Assembly: GCF_025766255.1 (NCBI RefSeq)
Contig: NW_026516735.1
Location: forward strand, 62,001 to 126,000
Direction: 5' to 3'
Source of the DNA: Zychaea mexicana
Taxonomy: Eukaryota; Mucoromycota; Mucoromycetes; Mucorales; Lichtheimiaceae
DNA: 64,000 bases
The notes beneath the pieces are model-generated. The model ran no database searches, was not told the DNA's origin, and saw only the letters and a list, made by a program, of their open reading frames with translations. Shown piece after piece: positions 58,995 through 64,000 of the stretch (within the stretch, counting starts at the first letter, position 1; the number at the start of each line of letters is the position of its first letter). The position numbers and the translations under genes are program-made.

Positions 58995-61618
58995 TTAGAA
59001 GAAGCCATCGTCATCGCCACCACCAAAGAGTCCATTCGATGCCAGCGTGTTTGCAAGATGTCCGGATACGGTCTTTGACTTTTCCTCATTCCGCTTCTTG
59101 TCCATCTTCTTGGTCGAGAGTGCACCCAGCCCTTTGAGATAGTCGACCAGTCGCTTGTGGCTGTTGGATTTAGCCAGCTCCAGTGGGGTGGGCACGCGTT
59201 TTGACACATAGGCATTGATGTCACAGCTAAACCGTTCCACCAGCAGTGTCACAACTTCCAGTCGTCCAGCACGGGAAGCCCAGTGGATCGGCTGCTCGCC
59301 CCGATGATCTGCTTGGTCCGCAGGAATACGACATGAGCGGATAAGGAAGCATACCAAGTCCGTGTGGCCCGACACGCTTGCATAATGTAACGCCGTAGCA
59401 CCTATGCCACGCATCATTTTTGGTGTTTTTTATTGTTTAGAATCGTGTACATCGCGTCATTATAAGTGTCTTCCCCCCTTGCTCTGACTCAAATTCATGC
59501 CAAATCTAAAAAAAAATTACCTATGCTGTCGACTTCGAGATTCAGGGCGCCCTGAGTATATCCAACAATAAACTCCACCACGGCCGCATGACAATGCTCA
59601 GCTGCGGCGTGCAAAGCGGTCTTGTTGCGCGAGCCCTGGCCGCGAGCATGGACAAGATCTCCGCCTGCCTGCACCAGCTTCTGAAGTCCGGCAAGCCATC
59701 CGACGCTGGCGGCAAGATAGCAAGGTGTCACCTATATTTTGGGGTTTTGTCATGATATAAATTATTAAGATTAAATGAATATTAAATAATTAATAACAGC
59801 AAGAAGGTTTGGTTATCAACCACTTAGCCGATCCACCACTACCACTACTACAACCCCATGCCCAGCACAAACATTCCAAGTTACCTTGTCTTCTTCGACG
59901 TCACCCATGGTCATGGCATTTGGATTCGCGCCTTGTTGCAACAACAGGTCCAACGCGCCGGGTGCCTTGGTGACAATCAAGGCATGAATCATGCCATAGC
60001 CATACTTGACTGCACTTGCTGACGGCGATTGTTTGGCGGTATTAGGCGACCCGCCACGACGCAAAAAGTTGCTTATGATCTTTTCGACCGTCACATCGCT
60101 GCCCTTAGACTTGGCAATGGTGTCCCAGAGTCCATCGGATCCACCATACATGAGCGGGTCAACGCGTCGTTGTTGGATCATCGAAGAGCCGGTGTAGCCT
60201 GCAGTGGATGTGGTGGACCGCACAGGCGTCATGGGCACTGAATAGACCGATGTGGCCGATGAAGAGCCGGGGCCAATACTGCCAGGGCCTCCTCCTCCAC
60301 TCCCTCCGTTAGCGCTTCCTGACATGGTCGATGAGGCTGTGGACGGTGAAGAATAGGAGGAATGGATCGACGGATTGTGTCGCAAATAGGCTCGATTATT
60401 GCCTCCTTGGCCGCCCAGTTGCTGGATGTTATGGTGGTTGTTGTTGTTGTGAATCGATGCAGAGTCGGTCGTAAGGTCGGAGCTGACGCTGTAAATGCTG
60501 TTGGTGCCTGGATGGCGAATAGGGTGGTTTGGAGGCTGTCGCATCGCATTGTCGGCTAATGACATTGTGGCAGTGGAAGAAGACGAGACGGACGAGACAG
60601 AGGGCAAAGGTGTGCCGTTCCAGTACGACTGTGGTGGTGTTTGCTGCTGCTGTTGGTAGTGATGCAAAAGCGACGATGCGGTCGAGGTCGACGATGATCG
60701 TGAGGGGATGGCGCCACCTCGGGTTACTACTGTTGCTGCTGCTGCTGCATTGCTACTGTGTTGCGATTCATACGAGTCAGAAATGACAGAGGGTTGCGGG
60801 CTCGTGGGTGTCAAGGGATAGCCTGACAACGGTGGCTGCTGCAGTCGTTGTTGTGGTGGAGAGGCTGGTGTGGGTGGCAGCGGCTGCTGCTGAGGAGGAG
60901 GAGGTGGAGGCGGTTGCTGTGGAGGCGCTGTAATTGCTTGGTTGTTGGTACTATTAATATTACTACTATTGCTGCTGCTATTGCTGTTGTTGATATGGGT
61001 AGGTGGCAGTGGAGGAGGAGGATGGCTGAAGGCGCCTGTGTGGTGATGAAGAATATGGTGATGCTGGTGATGTGGTACAGATGAAGAAGAGTTGGAGAAC
61101 GTTGGGAGTTCGCTCAGGGTGTCTGATTCGGCGGACAACGAGCGGGAGGTTGTGCTACTGCTGGTCGAATGGACCAGCGATGGCTGTTGTGATGATGCGA
61201 CTGGTGTTGGTGGTGGTGGTGGTTGCTGCTGTTTGCTCACATAGTCGAACTTCTTTTTGAAAAATTGCATTTCGCGCACTGCTTTTTCGTAGCGCCGTTG
61301 ATGCTCGTCGCTCACGGCTTTGAACTGGTCGTTTTCTTGCTCGAGTTGCTGTGTTCGCTGCTGTAACATTGTAACAAGTCGTTCGTGATCGGTCAACAAT
61401 CGCTTGAGCTCGAGTTTCAGGACCTGGCGCAGTTTGTCGTGCTCGACCTGCTGGATTAGCTCGATGAGACACTCGCGTGCACTCATGGGCAGGTCGCTGT
61501 GGTCGTCTTTGTCGTCGCGAAGCATGCGATCGAAGGGTCGAGTCAGGTCCTCCATACTGCAGAAGGATGGAGAAGGAGAAAAGGAAGAAGAAGAAGGTGG
61601 TGGTGGTGGCATAGTCAT
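58995..61618 (-). CDS. Ankyrin-repeat protein with N-terminal coiled coil
   Basis: Three exons: 61618-59885, 59731-59521, 59401-58995; 783 residues, phases match. After a Pro/Ser start, residues about 45-130 form a coiled coil (LIELIQQVEHDKLRQVLKLE, HERLVTMLQQRTQQLEQEND, EMQFFKKKFDYV). A long Ser/Pro/Gln/His/Gly-rich linker follows (to about residue 490). The C-terminal part holds about five ankyrin repeats: YGMIHALIVTKAPGALDLLL, PCYLAASVGWLAGLQKLV, KTALHAAAEHCHAAVVEFIV, ATALHYASVSGHTDLVCFLI and QPIHWASRAGRLEVVTLLVE, then PTPLELAKSNSHKRLVDYLK and an acidic/Gly end (GGGDDDGFF). It is probably a scaffold; no enzyme domain. The start is ATG 61618, with a second in-frame ATG two codons on. Partners are unknown. 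Confidence 0.85.
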
Positions 61619-63618
61619 TTTTTTTGTTCAACACTGGTTTTTTTGCGGGTGTGAATAGAGTGAGTGTGTGCTGTGTATTACAGGAAATGAAGGTAACGCA
61701 AAAAACGACCGGAGAGATAATTGATGTGTTCTACAAAAGAAGTCGGGAACAAAAAAAATAAAATAAAATAAAAGAGAAAAAGAAAGAAGATGGAAAAAGG
61801 CTCTAGTCTGTCTGGCTCGATGGGGCATTTATTCGCTAACCCATCCACCTCCCGTTAGATTGCCTATTTTGAACGCTTATTCAAAAAAAAAAAACAGAGC
61901 AGAGAAGAGAGGAGGGAGGGGTGCGCACACAAATCCATCGAAGAAGCAAAAGAAGAACAGGAATCGCACACTCTTTTCTCCCTTCAATTCCCGCCAAATG
62001 GGTTCGATGGGTGCCATAATACCCCATTCTTGTCATCAAAACAAAGAAAGAAGCCCTTTCCGTATCACCTTTGAGCTACCATCCTGTACGCGTCCCAGTG
62101 CTGCTCGGGCCACAACAACAGATGAAGTTCCCAGACACCCATTGTGTGTGTGTGTGTGCTACTTAGCTACTGTTGCTACCACACTACCGTTGCTATGACT
62201 ATTGTTTTTTGCTCTTTTTCTCCTAAGCGCCCATGTCATAGAGAGGTTGCAGTTTTCCAGAGCTCCAAACAACCCCCATCCTATCACTACTATTACTACC
62301 ACTACTACGCGAACACTTACATACATACATACATACATACATACACACACTCCTCTTCTGCTTGTCTCCCTTTCAAACAGTAGATCTGACTGCTGGAAGA
62401 ATTAAGATTGTCCTCCTCTCTCTCCCCACCCCCCCCCCAACAAAAAGCACCACCACAACCACCACCACCGATTCTCCCTCTTTGACCTGTGTCCCTTGAT
62501 AGCAATGGCTCCCTATGTGCAAATGTAAACCTGTCATTCTAGAGAACAATACGCCGCTGCTGACACTTTGTGCTATGTTTATCAAAAGCATGATCACATG
62601 GGCCCTACCTATCCACAGCATTTCTCGCAAGTTGGATATGAGCGGCATATGGCTTATTAGTTTAATTCCCAAAAGCACAAATCGCCGCTTCAATGATTTG
62701 CATCCCTCCCCCCCAAGAAGTATGATGGAATTAAGAGCAGGCAGGCAGCATGCACACTTTCTCACACACAACGTATTAGGCTTTATTTGTCATGGTCAGA
62801 ACGACTGGGACGGACAATGAGCTTAATTAAGCAAGAACAGAGGCACACAGACAAAACTGGGTATAGTAATCGGTCTTTTGCACCTTTCCATAAACTACTG
62901 GCCGTTTCCTCCTCGTTTCCTCTGCTCCTACTACTCTAACCCACCCCACCTCCTTTCAAATACCCACCCCCTCCTGTGATTTAATGATGGGTCTTGCTAG
63001 GCAGTAGTGTAATACGGGGTGTATAGCAGCACTAATAATAACGGTAGCAGTAGTACGGTGCTGTGCTACCCTGTACCCAACATAAGGCTGCTGCTGCTGC
63101 AGAGATGCAACAAGATGCAACAAATCAAATTATATGAAAGTGATCTGTTACACATGCGCCATATCAAAAACCACAGTCCGCTATTAAAAAGAAAGAGAGC
63201 ATACATGCACAAGGGAACAATAAGAAAAAAAATGCAAGTGTCGCTGAAGATCGGTCTTTCGCCCTACTGCGGCATCAGATCTCTGTGCCTGTTTAATTTA
63301 GAGTTCTATCATTATTTACCATCCACTCAATCATCTATCCATTAGCAACAACAAGGACAACAACACCCTTCCCTTTGCTTCCAAGGTAGCTTCGCCAAGT
63401 GCTTCGCTAGGTACTCCTTTGCCCTTTTCCTCTTTCCCTTCCTCCTTTGACCGATGATGACGGTGATGATGGTTCTGTCGGGTGGCCGACCATATACATA
63501 CACTCCTGTCCTGCCCTCGTCAATGATACTACGTACCCGTTGCTACTACTACTACTAAACATCCCATGTGCTATTTCCTCTTTCTGATCAATAATCCAGG
63601 GTAAAATGCACATTTTTT
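61619..63618. other. Intergenic region of 2 kb
   Basis: Upstream of the ankyrin gene and downstream of the basic coiled-coil gene. It contains A-runs, (GT)n at about 62143-62158 and a tetranucleotide (CATA)n run at about 62318-62345, plus several C-runs. A 62.4-62.8 kb stretch is open on both strands for 100-130 codons but has no recognisable protein features. No gene is called. Confidence 0.4.
62318..62345. repeat. (CATA)n microsatellite
   Basis: About seven tandem tetranucleotide units followed by a CA run. Noncoding. Confidence 0.8.
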
Positions 63619-64000
63619 TTATTTGTTTTGTAATCGCCGCATCCGTTCTTCCGCTGCTCTTGCCCGCATCTCCCTTTCAAGCCTTGACCGTGCCTCGGGC
63701 GTCATGCTTGCCAAATTCATTCCAGAAGGACCGTTTCCTGTTGCTGCTACAATCGCTGCTGCTGGTCCACCTAGCATTTGCGGCCCTGTCTTCTTTTGCG
63801 ATGATGGTGATGATGATGCTTTAGCTAGTTCTTGCTCTTGCTTCTTCTTTAGCATGCGAGCCTCTTCCTTCTTTTGTCGTTCCTCTTCAATCTTTCTCCG
63901 CCTTGTTGCTTCACGCTCCTTCCGTACTCGATCCTTCTCCGCCTGTTCTAGTTCAGCTTCTCGTGTCAGTGGACTCGGTACGCGTGCCTCGTTGAGCCAA
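63619..64000 (-). CDS. C-terminal part of a basic coiled-coil protein (5' end outside window)
   Basis: Frame open from the right edge to a TAA at 63619; at least 127 residues visible. It begins inside the protein (WLNEARVPSPLTREAELEQA) and continues as a long Glu/Arg/Lys helix (RVRKEREATRRRKIEEERQK), then a Ser/Gly/Ala-rich segment (GPQMLGGPAAAIVAATGNGP) and a final basic helix (SRLEREMRARAAEERMRRLQ). No catalytic motif is seen. It could be a cytoskeletal or membrane-traffic adaptor, but the diagnostic domains would lie outside the window. Identity unknown. Confidence 0.6.
   Translation of the reverse strand, partial: WLNEARVPSPLTREAELEQAEKDRVRKEREATRRRKIEEERQKKEEARMLKKKQEQELAKASSSPSSQKKTGPQMLGGPAAAIVAATGNGPSGMNLASMTPEARSRLEREMRARAAEERMRRLQNK

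Noticed and set aside
58982..61634. Several 60-160 codon frames on both strands over the ankyrin gene
   Set aside because: Shadows of a GC-rich coding exon; only the minus frame 61618-58995 has family features.

Overview
This window reads as nuclear DNA of a filamentous, early-diverging fungus, most likely a member of the Mucoromycota (Mucorales type). The grounds are short introns (about 60-130 nt, GT...AG, recoverable by phase), proteins rich in poly-Q/N/S/H/P, and a gene set that includes a CSL transcription factor, a WRKY-GCM1-type zinc-finger factor, a CipC-like stress protein and a histone H3 gene with two introns. No prokaryotic, viral or organellar gene was recognised. The species assignment is inference; no database was searched.

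Layout, left to right. 0-16.8 kb is gene-dense: an F-box protein running off the left edge, a mitoribosomal mS26-like protein, a PAQR/Izh membrane protein, a TALE homeodomain factor, an SLC35C2-type transporter (with a 7-nt microexon), an RBM5/RBM10-like zinc-finger plus G-patch protein, and a Nup107/Nup84 nucleoporin that lacks its usual C-terminal part. 16.8-30.9 kb is nearly gene-free. It holds one small CipC-like gene (18.3-18.8 kb, start codon split by an intron) plus minisatellites, inverted repeats and decayed open stretches. 30.9-35.5 kb holds a WRKY-GCM1 zinc-finger factor and the DEAD-box helicase DRS1. 35.5-41 kb is a second gene-poor stretch. 41-46 kb has a CSL factor, histone H3 and a secreted CBM14 chitin-binding protein with fifteen 11-residue acidic repeats. 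46.3-64 kb is dense again: mitochondrial methionyl-tRNA synthetase, a RasGEF, a TMEM198-like membrane protein, a small two-helix membrane protein, a CAMKL kinase, an ankyrin-repeat protein and the 3' end of a basic coiled-coil protein.

The genes are independent eukaryotic transcription units, not a pathway cluster. Several pairs are divergent across short spacers (F-box/mS26, RBM-like/Nup107, MetRS/RasGEF, TMEM198-like/small membrane protein) and may share promoters. Themes are nuclear gene control (TALE, CSL, WRKY-GCM1, H3), RNA work (DRS1, RBM-like, MetRS, mS26) and signalling (PAQR, RasGEF, kinase, ankyrin). No obviously new multi-gene system was found. The most unusual items are the repeat-bearing CBM14 protein, the microexon, the split start codon, the truncated nucleoporin and the RasGEF tail with four W-x-G-Y motifs.

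All exon models were built by hand from splice consensus, reading-frame phase and family similarity. They are phase-consistent but not backed by transcripts.
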